From: Bacteroidales bacterium
GTDB taxonomy: Bacteria; Bacteroidota; Bacteroidia; Bacteroidales; UBA7960
Length of the DNA stretch: 35,035 nt
Reading direction: 5' to 3'
NCBI GenBank assembly: GCA_007129255.1
Contig: SKVW01000231.1
Location: 1-35,035 of the forward strand
The notes beneath the pieces were generated by a model. That model did no database searches. It saw only the letters and a list, made by a program, of their open reading frames with translations, and was not told the DNA's origin. Made by a program: the position numbers and the translations under genes. Shown piece by piece: positions 8,808 to 18,063 of the stretch (position 1 is the first letter of the stretch; each line of letters opens with the position of its first letter).

Positions 8808-10022
8808 ATGGGTGCACTGGAAAAATTAGTGGATATGACCTCCCTGCCGGAGCTGTTTACCAGCCCGGGAGTGATCATCATGCTGGCGGTAGGGGTCTTT
8901 TTATTGATTTTAGGGATCCGGAAAAAATATGAACCCCTGTTGCTGGTGCCTATTGGCTTTGGGGTGATCCTGGCCAATTTGCCCGGGGCAGGCATGGGCA
9001 TTGTGCCCGAAGCGGAAGTGATGCTGGAAGAAGGCCGGTATAAAAACCTCATAGAGATCGCCGCCGATCACGGCATCATGAACTACCTGTATTACTCCCT
9101 GATCAAAACCGGCTTTTTGCCGCCCATTATTTTTCTTGGCGTGGGTGCCCTGACAGACTTCGGACCCATGCTGCGCAACCTTCGCCTGGCACTTTTTGGG
9201 GCTGCTGCCCAGCTAGGGATATTCACTGTATTTTTTGCGGCCATTGCCGTGGGCTTTACCCCCCAGGAAGCCGGTTCCCTGGGTATTATCGGGGGCGGAG
9301 ACGGGCCAACGGCTATTTTTATTTCCATTGTGCTGGCCCCCCACCTGCTGGGGCCCATCGCCATTGCTGCCTATTCTTACATGGCCCTGGTACCGGTTAT
9401 CATCCCCCCGGTGGTACGCCTGCTTTGCTCCAAAAACGAATTGCAGATCAACATGAAGGCCATGGACAAAAAATACCCCTCAAAAAGGGAAATTAAGAAC
9501 ATGCCGGCGGTCAAGATCGCTTTTCCCATTGTGCTAGGCATCATTGTCGCCTTTTTTGTGCCTACCGCCGTGCCTTTGATTGGAATGCTCATGTTCGGCA
9601 ACCTGATACGGGAAATTGGGGTGGCCACCGGCCGGCTATCGGATGCCGCCACCGGTCCCATCCTCAATACAGCAACCATCTTTTTAGGCCTGGCTGTTGG
9701 TGCCACCATGACATCCGGCACTTTCCTGGATATCCGCACCATGGGAATCATAGTTGGAGGGCTTATCGCTTTCTCCATTTCGGTGGCAGGCGGCATCCTG
9801 GCCGTTAAGGGATACAACCTGTTTGCAAAGAAAAAGATCAACCCCCTGATTGGGGCCACCGGGCTCAGCGCCGTTCCCATGGCTTCGAGGGTGGCCAACG
9901 AAATTGCCGTAAAAAACGACAGTTCCAATCACCTGCTACAGTATTGTATGGCCAGCAATATTTCGGGAGTCATCGGTTCGGCTGTGGCAGCGGGCGTGCT
10001 GATCTCCTTCCTTGCAGGATAA
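8808..10022 (+). CDS. oadB: Na+-translocating decarboxylase beta subunit (carboxybiotin decarboxylase)
   Basis: A 404-residue polytopic inner-membrane protein with about nine or more hydrophobic segments. Family motifs are clear: NLPGAGMG near residue 65, GALTDFGPML, then GIIGGGDGPTAIF with D165, the counterpart of the essential Asp203 of Klebsiella OadB. The C-terminal half has GNLIREIGV and GAT..TFL. The subunit decarboxylates carboxybiotin on the alpha subunit and exports about two Na+ per turnover (family knowledge). The gene starts 53 bases after oadA and shares its operon. It ends 25 bases from a convergent gene. Length is close to the roughly 380-430 residues usual in the family. Confidence 0.92.
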   Translation: MGALEKLVDMTSLPELFTSPGVIIMLAVGVFLLILGIRKKYEPLLLVPIGFGVILANLPGAGMGIVPEAEVMLEEGRYKNLIEIAADHGIMNYLYYSLIKTGFLPPIIFLGVGALTDFGPMLRNLRLALFGAAAQLGIFTVFFAAIAVGFTPQEAGSLGIIGGGDGPTAIFISIVLAPHLLGPIAIAAYSYMALVPVIIPPVVRLLCSKNELQINMKAMDKKYPSKREIKNMPAVKIAFPIVLGIIVAFFVPTAVPLIGMLMFGNLIREIGVATGRLSDAATGPILNTATIFLGLAVGATMTSGTFLDIRTMGIIVGGLIAFSISVAGGILAVKGYNLFAKKKINPLIGATGLSAVPMASRVANEIAVKNDSSNHLLQYCMASNISGVIGSAVAAGVLISFLAG

Positions 10023-10046
10023 GGCTTTACTTGTCAGCTTGTCGAT

Positions 10047-10556
10047 CTAATCGTACATTCTTACATACTCATAGGAGTTTCCGCAATGCTCCAAAAAACG
10101 GATAAAATCCCTGTAGGCTATCACCAGAGAGGCTGTATTGATGCAGGGGTGAAAACTGATGCTTTCCGACTCCCTGAGCTTTTCATCCAGGAAAAGATGC
10201 ACATGGGTTCCGGTATCATTGATAAGCCCAAACGGGGTTACTGAACCCGGGTTCAGCCCCAGGTACTTTTTTAACCTTTTGGGAGAGGCAAAAGTAAGTT
10301 TGCCCTGCTTTAAACGCTGCTCCAGATCCCGGATGTTGAGCTCGCGGGTATGTTCCAGAATTACCAGGTAATGCCGGTTTCCCTTGTGATTCCTGAAAAA
10401 AAGATTTTTGCAGTGGGTAGCGTCCAGGTCTTTCCAGTATTTGGCGGCTTCCTCCACCGTGGGGGCCGGGGGATGGCCATAATAATCATATGAAATTTTC
10501 AGTTCTTCCAGTAATTGATACAAACGGGGATCTCCGTTGCGCTTTTCTTCACTCAT
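10047..10556 (-). CDS. ProXp/PrdX-type prolyl-tRNA editing-domain protein
   Basis: A 169-residue stand-alone editing domain of the YbaK/ProX superfamily. The motif HCKNLFFRNHKGNRHYLVI is typical of PrdX/ProXp-ala proteins, and K50 fits the catalytic-site lysine. The later LGLNPGSVTPFGLIND and CINTASLVI match the rest of the fold. Relatives hydrolyse mischarged Ala-tRNA(Pro), or other mischarged tRNAs, in the cytosol. The gene starts only 7 bases after the stop of the Crp/Fnr gene, so the two are probably co-transcribed. Exact tRNA and amino acid specificity cannot be told from the sequence. Confidence 0.8.
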   Translation of the reverse strand: MSEEKRNGDPRLYQLLEELKISYDYYGHPPAPTVEEAAKYWKDLDATHCKNLFFRNHKGNRHYLVILEHTRELNIRDLEQRLKQGKLTFASPKRLKKYLGLNPGSVTPFGLINDTGTHVHLFLDEKLRESESISFHPCINTASLVIAYRDFIRFLEHCGNSYEYVRMYD

Positions 10557-10563
10557 AATTTTT

Positions 10564-11226
10564 TTATCCGTGTTTGGAAATCAATTCCAGGCGTTTGCGG
10601 TCCAGTATCTCCAGGTTTTTCCCGGATACCCTGATGATCCCTTCTTTCTGCAGGCCCGAAAGGGAATTGATCACACTCTCCTTTGAATATCCTATGGTAT
10701 CGGCCAGTTCTATCCTGGTAAAAGGCATCTGGAATTGGCCACTTCCAAAAATCCCGGACAATTCCAGTAAAATGGTGGAAAGGGCGCCGTCCACATTTTT
10801 ATGGCTCAGGTAGATCAGGTCGTGAACAATTTTATTGGTCATCAGGGACATGAGACTTACCATCTGCACCGCAAAATCTCCGTTGGTGCGGATCAGTTCT
10901 TCAAAAACATTACGGTCGATCAGCCTAACGCGGGAAGGTTTGATGGCTGTTGCCGAAAAATCAAAGTTCTTTTTAACAAATGAGCACATGATCCCGATAA
11001 AAGAACGGCTGCCAATGATCTTGAAGGTGGTGGTGCGCTCCTGATCACTAACACTGAGTTTCGCCATTCCTTCTTCCAGATAAAGAATGTGGTTGGCCGA
11101 AAAGCCTTGTTTAATGATCGGTTCATTGGGCCGGAATTCAAGGGTATAGGAATTATCCTCCACCAGCTTTTTCTGGGCCGGGCTCAGCCGGGAATTCCAT
11201 TCAGGATGTTTTTCATTTGTTTTCAT
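10564..11226 (-). CDS. Crp/Fnr-family transcriptional regulator
   Basis: A 220-residue protein from the ATG at 11226; a second in-frame ATG at 11247 would add seven residues. I prefer 11226 because a TAATATTG box at 11255-11262 (minus strand, one mismatch from TAnnTTTG) would leave the longer form almost leaderless. The N-terminal half is a cyclic-nucleotide-binding beta barrel (IIKQGFSANHILYLEEGMAKL). A long helix follows, and the C-terminal winged helix is about residues 150-220 (RIELADTIGYSKESVINSLSGLQKEG). No Fnr-type cysteine cluster is seen, so an iron-sulphur sensor is unlikely. The ligand is unknown. It sits upstream of the tRNA-editing gene and divergent from osmC, and could control either. 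Confidence 0.82.
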   Translation of the reverse strand: MKTNEKHPEWNSRLSPAQKKLVEDNSYTLEFRPNEPIIKQGFSANHILYLEEGMAKLSVSDQERTTTFKIIGSRSFIGIMCSFVKKNFDFSATAIKPSRVRLIDRNVFEELIRTNGDFAVQMVSLMSLMTNKIVHDLIYLSHKNVDGALSTILLELSGIFGSGQFQMPFTRIELADTIGYSKESVINSLSGLQKEGIIRVSGKNLEILDRKRLELISKHG

Positions 11227-11342
11227 GATTAACGATTGACTGAACATAAAAATGCAATATTACTTTTTTTTTAGAGAAAAACTAAATGGTTGGAAACGGC
11301 TTTTGCCATATCAAAAATAACACCCAAATAAAAACAAATGAT

Positions 11343-11363
11343 TAGCTTTGTTAAAAATTTAAC
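11343..11363 (+). promoter_or_regulatory. -7 element and adjacent palindrome upstream of osmC
   Basis: TAGCTTTG (11343-11350) matches TAnnTTTG and lies 40 bases before the osmC ATG. The overlapping GTTAAAAATTTAAC (11350-11363) is an inverted repeat with an AA centre that would cover the start of transcription. It could be an operator; this is inferred from position only. Confidence 0.4.
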
Positions 11364-11389
11364 AATTATTCATCTTAAAAAATAAAACC

Positions 11390-11842
11390 ATGTCCGACTT
11401 AACATTTAAAATAAACGCCAGCAGCCAAAGCCCTGCAAAAACAAGTGTAAAAGCCCGCAACTTTGAGATCATTGTGGACGAGCCTGAGGGACTGGGCGGA
11501 ACCGATCTGGCCCCAAACCCGGTTGAGTATGTGCTGGCCGCCTTTGCCGGCTGCCTGAACGTGATGGGCCACCTGGTCGCCAAGGAAATGGGGTTTGAAC
11601 TGCGTCACCTGGAAATAGACATCAAGGGCGAGCTGAACCCTGCAAAATTATTCGGAAAAAGTGACGAGCAAAGGGCCGGTTATAAGTACATTTCCATTAC
11701 ACTTAAGCCTGATTGCAACGCAGACCACGAAACCCTTGAAAAGTGGATCCATGCCGTAGAGGAACGCTGCCCGGTAAGCGACAACCTGCAAAACCGCACC
11801 CCGGTGAAAGTGGAAGTTGCCCGGCAAGAATTTGCCAACTAA
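11390..11842 (+). CDS. OsmC-family protein (peroxide/hydroperoxide reductase fold)
   Basis: A 150-residue cytosolic protein with the two family cysteines: C55 in AAFAGCLNVMG, at the start of the long central helix, and C127 in EERCPVSDN. The GGTDLAPNPVEYVLAA segment before the first cysteine is the standard OsmC/Ohr lead-in. Family members reduce organic hydroperoxides using the cysteine pair, although many OsmC proteins of this shorter YhfA-like type have unproven substrates. It is a single-gene unit with its own promoter element and a terminator, divergent from the Crp/Fnr gene. Family call is strong, substrate open. Confidence 0.87.
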   Translation: MSDLTFKINASSQSPAKTSVKARNFEIIVDEPEGLGGTDLAPNPVEYVLAAFAGCLNVMGHLVAKEMGFELRHLEIDIKGELNPAKLFGKSDEQRAGYKYISITLKPDCNADHETLEKWIHAVEERCPVSDNLQNRTPVKVEVARQEFAN

Positions 11843-11871
11843 CAATAGTTTTTTTCTTCATGTTTTTAGTT

Positions 11872-11905
11872 AACCCGGTCATTTAAATTGGTGGCCGGGT
11901 TTTTT
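11872..11905 (+). terminator. Rho-independent terminator after osmC
   Basis: AACCCGGTCAT pairs with GTGGCCGGGTT (11 bp including two G-U pairs) around an 8-nt loop and is followed by a run of T. It lies 30 bases after the osmC stop. Confidence 0.75.
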
Positions 11906-12020
11906 AAAAAAATATTAACCCCTACCACAGTGGTTTTAAACACAACCCCCAAATTTTTTCCGTTAAAATAATTCAGGTGATTAATTGCCTGTTTTACTTC
12001 TTTATCTGAATGGGTTTTTA

Positions 12021-12028
12021 TAATTTTG
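12021..12028 (+). promoter_or_regulatory. -7 element before the His-rich protein and TonB receptor
   Basis: TAATTTTG matches TAnnTTTG and ends 18 bases before the ATG at 12047. It also contains the TTG that the ORF track used as a start at 12026, which argues against that start. Confidence 0.45.
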
Positions 12029-12046
12029 CCCCATCTTATATCCCTT

Positions 12047-12436
12047 ATGCATAGGATAAAACAATATCTTTTTCTATTGCTCCTGCTGCCGGTTTGTTGG
12101 CTGTTTCACAACTCCAATGCCAACTGGCACTATCATCAGTTACCCAATGGTCAACTGGTAAAACACGCCCACCCTTTTCAGTCCCAAGCCGAAAACAATC
12201 CTGAAAGGGAAACCGGCTTTCCTTTTGAAAACCACCACCATAGCGAAAAAGAAATCTTTTTCCTGGGAACGATTTCGGATTTTCATACCATCGTGGTGGC
12301 CGAATGCTGCACAACCATACCATTGGTTCCGGAAAATTCTATTACCCTTGCTTTAAATGTCCTGGACCCCCAGCCGGGAATCCCCATGCGATTCCCCTTT
12401 CTCCGGGCACCCCCTCTGGTAATGCACGGAGCTTAA
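12047..12436 (+). CDS. Small His-rich exported protein upstream of a TonB receptor
   Basis: A 129-residue protein from the ATG at 12047 (the track's TTG start overlaps a promoter element). It begins with a signal peptide or anchor (MHRIKQYLFLLLLLPVCW), so it is exported. The mature part has many histidines: NWHYHQLPNGQLVKHAHPF and ENHHHSEKE, plus DFHTIVVAECC with a paired cysteine. This composition suggests binding of a transition metal such as zinc or copper. It precedes a ZnuD-like TonB receptor by about 150 bases on the same strand, so the two probably form one metal-uptake unit. I do not recognise the family; the metal role is inferred from composition and context. Confidence 0.65.
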   Translation: MHRIKQYLFLLLLLPVCWLFHNSNANWHYHQLPNGQLVKHAHPFQSQAENNPERETGFPFENHHHSEKEIFFLGTISDFHTIVVAECCTTIPLVPENSITLALNVLDPQPGIPMRFPFLRAPPLVMHGA

Positions 12437-12587
12437 TTTCTTTCCGTCCACTCCCCCTTTTTCCTGATGTTAACAGAGAACATGACTCTTCATAGTGTCA
12501 GATTGCTGCAATTGCCTGTTTGATATCGGGGTGATCACCCAATTAATAACTACAATGCATTATCTAATTTTCATAATTTCACCTACA

Positions 12588-14834
12588 ATGAAATCCAACA
12601 TAAAATCTGTTTTTTCTGCGATCATGGGTTTTACTATGATTCTGGGTTTTTCGGCTTCCATGTCCGGGCAACCCAATAATACTTCCGGCCTCGAAGGCCG
12701 GGTCATTTCCATCGAGGAAGAACAACCCGTTCCTTTTATCAACCTCATGATTGAAGGGACAAGTATTGGAACAGCCACTGATGCCGATGGTTTTTTCCGG
12801 CTTCATAACCTCCCCTCCGAAAAACTAACCTTAAAGGTCAGCGGTATCGGGTATCAAACCAAAGCCCTTGAACTGGATCTGGAACCGGGAGAAACCCTGC
12901 AACTGGAAGTTGAGGTCAGTTACCGGGCTGTAGACCTTGGCGGAGTAGTCATTACCGCAAACCCCACGGCCAGTGGGTTTCGCTATCAGTCCGACATGAG
13001 TTTTGTCGGGGAAGCATTGCAAAAACGCAGCGAAGTCTCTTTTGGAGAAATGCTTGACGGAGAGCCTGGACTGGCCATGCGCTCCATGGGTTCGGCCCCG
13101 GCACGCCCGGTAATTCGCGGCATGGATGGCGACCGCATCCTGATCCTGGAACACGGTGAGCGTATGGGCGATGTGTCTGAATCCGGTGCCGGTCATTCCC
13201 TGACCATGGATCCACTTTCTGCCAGCCGCGTTGAGGTGGTAAAAGGACCCGCCAGCCTGATGTACGGATCCAGTGCGCTGGGCGGTGTTATCAACCTGAT
13301 GACCAGCGATATCCCCGAAGACTGGGATCCCGGCTCCTCAGGAGTTGTTTCTGCTCAGGGAGCTACCATGAACAATATGGGCGCCGGCTTTGCCCGGTAC
13401 ACCCACGGAAACAGCAACTGGGCTGTAACTGCCAGAACGGCCTACCGCAAATCAGGCGACATCACCACCCCCGAAGGCAAAATGCCCGGAACCTACATGA
13501 ACCATTACGACGGTGCCTTCGGCTTTGGACTGCAACGCTCCAATCTCAACGGAGGAATGAGCATTTCTTTTAATGACCAGACTTACGGCCTGCCTGAACA
13601 TCTGGATGACCCCTATGAAAGCATAGAAGTGCGCCAGCAAAGGATTGGCATGCAGGGAAGGTTCAATTACCAACGGCAAGGTTTTTTTGACAAAGCACAG
13701 TGGCGGTTTAATGTAACCCATCTTGGTCAGAAAGAAGTAGAAATTGAATTCGAGGATGGCGCCTGGGAAGAGGATGTGGAGCTTTCGCACGACAAAATTG
13801 CATTCAGCAGTACCCTGACGCTTCAACACCGTCCCCATCGCATTTTCGAACGGGGGGCATTTGGGCTGAACATTCATGGCCACAACCTGGATATTGGTGG
13901 AGATGAAGCGTATACTCCCGGCGAGCGGCGGTTTAATGTAGGAGCCTTCACCTACCAGGAGATACCCCTCTCCCCTGTGCTGAGGATGCAGGCCGGCGCC
14001 AGGATTGACTTTCAGCATACCGGGGCATTGCCAAACCATGTTTTTCCGGATGCCGACCAAGCAAGAAGCAGAGCAAACTTTACTGGTTCTGCAGGCCTTA
14101 ATTACCGCCCCATTCAGCATGTTGAGATCGGAGGGCAATTTGCCCGCTCTCACCGCAATCCAATGGTGGAAGAATTGTTTGCCAATGGTCCTCACTTATG
14201 TTCAGGTGTTTATGAAGTGGGAAGCACCGACCTGAAAGACGAAACAGGACATGGTACCGATCTGTTTATCAATTGGACCAACCGGCTTTTCAAAATGGAA
14301 ATCTCTGGATTTGCCAACTGGTTCAGCAATTACATCATTTTCGAACCTACCGGTGTAACCGATGAAGACTCTGGGCTCCCCATTTTTGAATACATGGGTG
14401 ATGATGCCAGGTTTTTCGGGGGTGAGTTTGTTCTGGGCATCGCTCCTTTTAGCGGCCTTACTCTTAATATGGGAATGGATTACGTGAATGCCCGCCGAAA
14501 CAGCGAAAGCAGGGAGTATCTTCCTTTTATCCCCCCTTTCCGCTTTAGCGGAGTAGCCGAATATGACTTTGGAAGCGGTTGGATCGGCAGCCGCATCAGG
14601 GCTGTAAATAAACAAAGCAGGGTGGCACCCGAAGAAAGCATGACCGATGGCTATGCCCTGATGGGCATTACCATGGGCTATCGCCTGGACTTCAACGGCC
14701 GGCATGTCCTCATTTTCAGGGCCGATAATATTTTCAACACCAAATACAGGGATCATCTGTCCAGAGTGGAAGACCGCCATTTTCCCATGCCGGGAAGAAA
14801 TTTCAATTTGGCATACCGTTTGTATTTTAATTAA
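12588..14834 (+). CDS. TonB-dependent outer-membrane receptor, ZnuD-like, with N-terminal carboxypeptidase-regulatory domain
   Basis: I chose the ATG at 12588 because it opens a signal peptide (MKSNIKSVFSAIMGFTM); the protein is then 748 residues. Residues about 35-120 form a carboxypeptidase-regulatory-like domain (GLEGRVISIEEEQPVPFINL, TDADGFFRL). Residues about 140-240 are the plug, with ARPVIRGMDGDRILILEHGE and VVKGPASLMYGSSALGGVINL. The rest is a beta barrel ending in the terminal strand NLAYRLYFN. The plug wording (PVIRGMDGDR, DPLSASRVEVVKGPASL) resembles zinc receptor ZnuD more than siderophore receptors. The His-rich gene upstream supports transition-metal uptake. Substrate is an inference. 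A strong terminator follows. Confidence 0.85.
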   Translation: MKSNIKSVFSAIMGFTMILGFSASMSGQPNNTSGLEGRVISIEEEQPVPFINLMIEGTSIGTATDADGFFRLHNLPSEKLTLKVSGIGYQTKALELDLEPGETLQLEVEVSYRAVDLGGVVITANPTASGFRYQSDMSFVGEALQKRSEVSFGEMLDGEPGLAMRSMGSAPARPVIRGMDGDRILILEHGERMGDVSESGAGHSLTMDPLSASRVEVVKGPASLMYGSSALGGVINLMTSDIPEDWDPGSSGVVSAQGATMNNMGAGFARYTHGNSNWAVTARTAYRKSGDITTPEGKMPGTYMNHYDGAFGFGLQRSNLNGGMSISFNDQTYGLPEHLDDPYESIEVRQQRIGMQGRFNYQRQGFFDKAQWRFNVTHLGQKEVEIEFEDGAWEEDVELSHDKIAFSSTLTLQHRPHRIFERGAFGLNIHGHNLDIGGDEAYTPGERRFNVGAFTYQEIPLSPVLRMQAGARIDFQHTGALPNHVFPDADQARSRANFTGSAGLNYRPIQHVEIGGQFARSHRNPMVEELFANGPHLCSGVYEVGSTDLKDETGHGTDLFINWTNRLFKMEISGFANWFSNYIIFEPTGVTDEDSGLPIFEYMGDDARFFGGEFVLGIAPFSGLTLNMGMDYVNARRNSESREYLPFIPPFRFSGVAEYDFGSGWIGSRIRAVNKQSRVAPEESMTDGYALMGITMGYRLDFNGRHVLIFRADNIFNTKYRDHLSRVEDRHFPMPGRNFNLAYRLYFN

Positions 14835-14857
14835 AAGAATTACCATTCCCCTTTTAG

Positions 14858-14895
14858 AAAAAACCCCGGGTTGCTATAATCTCCCGGGGTTTTTT
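14858..14895. terminator. Strong bidirectional terminator
   Basis: AAAAAACCCCGGG and CCCGGGGTTTTTT form a perfect 13-bp stem around a 12-nt loop. It lies between the TonB receptor gene and the convergent atpG and has U tracts in both directions, so it can end both units. Confidence 0.85.
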
Positions 14896-14948
14896 CTTTT
14901 GAGCTTCCGAAACGGTGGCAATTATCGGCATTCTGAAAAAGAAGAAAG

Positions 14949-15851
14949 TTATCGGCTGAAGACTTCTGCACCTCCTACAATTTCCATGATCTCACGGGTG
15001 ATCATCGATTGCCGTACCTTGTTGTAGCTTAGTGTAAGGCTTTTGAGAAGCTCTGTAGCGTTGTCGGTGGCTTGGTGCATGGCCGTCATACGGGCTCCAT
15101 GTTCTGATGCTGAGGCATCCAGCAATATTTGGTAGAAATACAGGGAAACATACTGGGGAACTAAGGTGTCCAGCATTTCTTTTGGGCTTGGCTCAAGAAT
15201 GTATGAAAATTCTTGCTGCATTTCTTCCGCTTTTGGGGAAGCATTTTTTTGTTCCTCTCCGGGAATTTCCGCAGAGACAGGAAGAAGCTGATCAATTACC
15301 AACTCCTGCATTACAGCATTTTTAAAGCGGTTATAAACCACATCCACCCGGTCATAAGTTTCGGAAGCGTACATTTCCATTAATTCCCTGGCAAGGGTTT
15401 CTGTTTTTTCATAACTGATTCCTTCCAGGACTTCGTGGGCCGTTTTCAATATCTCAAATTCACGGCTTTGGAAGAAAGCCTCAATTTTTTTTCCAATCAA
15501 CAAAAGCTTGACCTTATAACCTTCCTGTATCAGAGAGTTGACATGAAGCAGGGTACGTTTTACCAGCAAAGTGTTGTAGGTGCCACAAAGCCCTTTGTTG
15601 GAAGCAATACCCACCACAAGAATGTTTTTCCCTTCCCTGGGCAGGGTAAATTGATTTTTCTCTTCAGTTGGTATTTGAGGCTCCAATCCGGAAAGCATTG
15701 TTTTTAAATGAGCCGCATAGGGTCTTACACTTAAAATACCATTCTGGGCTTTGCGCAGCTTGGAGGCAGAAACCATCTTCATGGCACTGGTGATCTGCCT
15801 TGTAGATTTGATGGATGCAATCCTTGTACGAACTTCCTTCAGGTTAAGCAT
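14949..15851 (-). CDS. atpG: F-type ATP synthase gamma subunit
   Basis: A 300-residue protein, slightly longer than the usual 285-295. It has the gamma N terminus (RTRIASIKSTRQITSAMKMVSASKLRKAQ) and C terminus (RMTAMHQATDNATELLKSLTLSYNKVRQSMITREIMEIVGGAEV), which form the rotating coiled-coil shaft. A short insertion near residues 200-225 (EEQKNASPKAEEMQQ) accounts for the extra length. It is the last gene of the atp operon, 25 bases after atpA. The bidirectional terminator at 14858 ends the unit. The gene for beta, its F1 partner, is not in this window. Confidence 0.95.
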   Translation of the reverse strand: MLNLKEVRTRIASIKSTRQITSAMKMVSASKLRKAQNGILSVRPYAAHLKTMLSGLEPQIPTEEKNQFTLPREGKNILVVGIASNKGLCGTYNTLLVKRTLLHVNSLIQEGYKVKLLLIGKKIEAFFQSREFEILKTAHEVLEGISYEKTETLARELMEMYASETYDRVDVVYNRFKNAVMQELVIDQLLPVSAEIPGEEQKNASPKAEEMQQEFSYILEPSPKEMLDTLVPQYVSLYFYQILLDASASEHGARMTAMHQATDNATELLKSLTLSYNKVRQSMITREIMEIVGGAEVFSR

Positions 15852-15876
15852 AAGATCTGTTTGTCCCGGTGTTCTG

Positions 15877-17463
15877 TTATTTTTCCTGGAATTTTTCCCC
15901 TACCTCCATGGCAGCTGCTTTTAGGGTATCTGTCATTTCATCGTCCAGCAAGCCTTGACGGAGCTTATCCAGAACTTCCTGGTGGTTTTTTTTCATGAAG
16001 GCGATAAATTCTTTCTCAAATTCGGCCACCATATTTATGGGAATTTTGCTTATAAGTCCACGGGTGCCGCAAAATAAAATGGCAATTTGCTCTTCAACGG
16101 GCACAGGGCTAAACTGCCCCTGCTTCAGGATCTCCACATTGCGGGCACCTTTCTCCAAAATGGTACGGGTAGATGCATCCAGATCGGATCCGAATTTGGA
16201 AAAAGCCTCCAGCTCACGATACTGGGCCTGATCAAGTTTAAGGGTTCCGGCAACTTTTTTCATGGATTTCACCTGGGCATTCCCTCCCACCCTGCTCACA
16301 GAGATCCCCACATTGATGGCAGGTCGAACACCGGCATTGAAAAGGCTGGATTCCAGAAATATCTGACCATCGGTAATGGAGATCACGTTGGTGGGAATGT
16401 AGGCAGAAACATCTCCGGCCTGGGTTTCCACAATGGGAAGGGCAGTAAGCGAACCACCGCCCTTAACCAGGTCTTTAATAGACTCTGGGACATCATTCAT
16501 TTTTGCCGCGATCTCATCTGAGGCAATCACTTTTGCAGCCCTTTCCAACAGGCGCGAATGGAGATAAAACACATCCCCCGGATAGGCTTCCCGCCCGGGA
16601 GGCCTTCGCAGCAAGAGGGAAACTTCCCGGTAAGCAACGGCCTGTTTGGAAAGGTCGTCGAAAACTACCAGGGCAGCCCTTCCTGTGTCCCTGAAGTATT
16701 CCCCGATGGCTGCACCGGCAAAGGGGGCAAAAAACTGCATGGCGGCCGGGTCGCTGGCCGAAGCCGATACCACCACGGTATAGTCCATGGCTTTATGTTT
16801 TCGCAACTGGTTTACAATTCCTGCAACCGTCGAGCTTTTCTGACCAATGGCCACGTAGATACAAAACACCGGCTCGCCTTTTTCAAAAAACTCGCGCTGG
16901 CTAAGGATGGCATCAATGGCAATGGCCGTTTTCCCGGTCTGACGGTCGCCAATGATCAGCTCACGTTGTCCCCGTCCAATGGGGATCATGGCATCAATGG
17001 CTTTGATACCGGTTTGAAGAGGTTCGTTTACCGGTTGACGGTAAATTACCCCGGGAGCCTTTCTTTCAAGGGGCATCTGAAAAAGAGAACCGGATATGGC
17101 TCCATGCCCGTCAATGGGTTTGCCTGTTGAATCGATAACCCTTCCAACAAGACCTTCCCCGGCACCAATGGAAACAATTTCACCGGTTCGTTTTACAATA
17201 TCCCCCTCCTTGATGTTTCGGGCATCGCCCAGCAACACAATCCCCACGTTGTCTTCTTCCAGGTTAAGCACCACCCCTTTGAGTCCTTCTTCGTTAAAGG
17301 CCACCATCTCTCCGGCCTGTGCATTGGACAATCCGTAAATGCGGGCTATTCCGTCGCCGATCTGCAATACCGTTCCGGTTTCTTCCAGGTTGATCTCCCG
17401 GTGAAAACCGGCCATTTCCTGTCGAAGGATGGCAGAAATTTCTGCAGGTTTAATATCTGACAT
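15877..17463 (-). CDS. atpA: F-type ATP synthase alpha subunit
   Basis: A 528-residue protein of the non-catalytic F1 alpha family. The N-terminal beta barrel has [24 protein letters not shown]. The Walker A motif is [13 protein letters not shown] near residue 170. The alpha signature [17 protein letters not shown] lies near residue 365. The C-terminal helical bundle is intact. Length is close to the usual 500-530. It binds nucleotide at the non-catalytic interface with beta. It starts 14 bases after atpH and shares its operon. Confidence 0.96.
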   Translation of the reverse strand: MSDIKPAEISAILRQEMAGFHREINLEETGTVLQIGDGIARIYGLSNAQAGEMVAFNEEGLKGVVLNLEEDNVGIVLLGDARNIKEGDIVKRTGEIVSIGAGEGLVGRVIDSTGKPIDGHGAISGSLFQMPLERKAPGVIYRQPVNEPLQTGIKAIDAMIPIGRGQRELIIGDRQTGKTAIAIDAILSQREFFEKGEPVFCIYVAIGQKSSTVAGIVNQLRKHKAMDYTVVVSASASDPAAMQFFAPFAGAAIGEYFRDTGRAALVVFDDLSKQAVAYREVSLLLRRPPGREAYPGDVFYLHSRLLERAAKVIASDEIAAKMNDVPESIKDLVKGGGSLTALPIVETQAGDVSAYIPTNVISITDGQIFLESSLFNAGVRPAINVGISVSRVGGNAQVKSMKKVAGTLKLDQAQYRELEAFSKFGSDLDASTRTILEKGARNVEILKQGQFSPVPVEEQIAILFCGTRGLISKIPINMVAEFEKEFIAFMKKNHQEVLDKLRQGLLDDEMTDTLKAAAMEVGEKFQEK

Positions 17464-17477
17464 ATCTGTTCTTTTTC

Positions 17478-18038
17478 TTATGCTAATAAACCGGTATAAC
17501 TGTTAAGGTGCTTTCTGATGTCATCCAGCTTGCGTTTAATGCTGGCGTCATATTGTTTTTCACCTAGATTGAGAATAAACCCTCCGATGATCTTCGGGTT
17601 TACTTCCTCATAAAACTCTACTTTTTTATCGGTCAGCTTCCCGACCACGGACAACACTTTTTCCCGTAATGGTTCATCAATGGGAAGGGCTGTGGTAACC
17701 TTAACCAGTTCAATTCCAAGATACTCCTTGTAAACCACCTGAAATTGCTCAGAAATTCCATCAAGCAGGGCTGATCTGCGTTTCCTTACAATGATCTGAA
17801 GGTATTTATGAATAACGGGGTGTACCTGTCCTTCAAACAAACGGGAAATAATCCTTTGTTTTTTCTTTTCCCTGACAATGGGGCTGTTCAAAACAACCTT
17901 CAACTCTTTCTCAATAGAAAATACCCGGTGGATATATTTCATATCCTGGTAGGTCCTTTCAAGGATATTGTTCTCCTCTGCCAGGGAAAGCAGCGCCCTG
18001 GCATAACGTCTGGAAACGCGAATATCTCTTCCAATCAT
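17478..18038 (-). CDS. atpH: F-type ATP synthase delta subunit
   Basis: A 186-residue OSCP/delta protein. The N-terminal helical bundle opens with [18 protein letters not shown], and the C-terminal part has the conserved [25 protein letters not shown]. It joins the peripheral stalk (b subunit) to the top of F1. It sits between atpF and atpA with short gaps, as expected. Confidence 0.93.
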   Translation of the reverse strand: MIGRDIRVSRRYARALLSLAEENNILERTYQDMKYIHRVFSIEKELKVVLNSPIVREKKKQRIISRLFEGQVHPVIHKYLQIIVRKRRSALLDGISEQFQVVYKEYLGIELVKVTTALPIDEPLREKVLSVVGKLTDKKVEFYEEVNPKIIGGFILNLGEKQYDASIKRKLDDIRKHLNSYTGLLA

Positions 18039-18063
18039 GGGAAGACGGTTTGTTTTTATAATT

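Noticed and set aside
12495-12587. Upstream start for the TonB receptor
   Set aside because: The added 31 residues precede a standard signal peptide beginning at 12588 and have no export features of their own.
13452-14195. Minus-strand ORF of 247 residues
   Set aside because: It is antisense to the TonB receptor gene with no recognisable domain; the receptor frame is clearly coding.
14202-14846. Minus-strand ORF of 214 residues
   Set aside because: It overlaps the end of the TonB receptor gene in antisense and shows no domain pattern.
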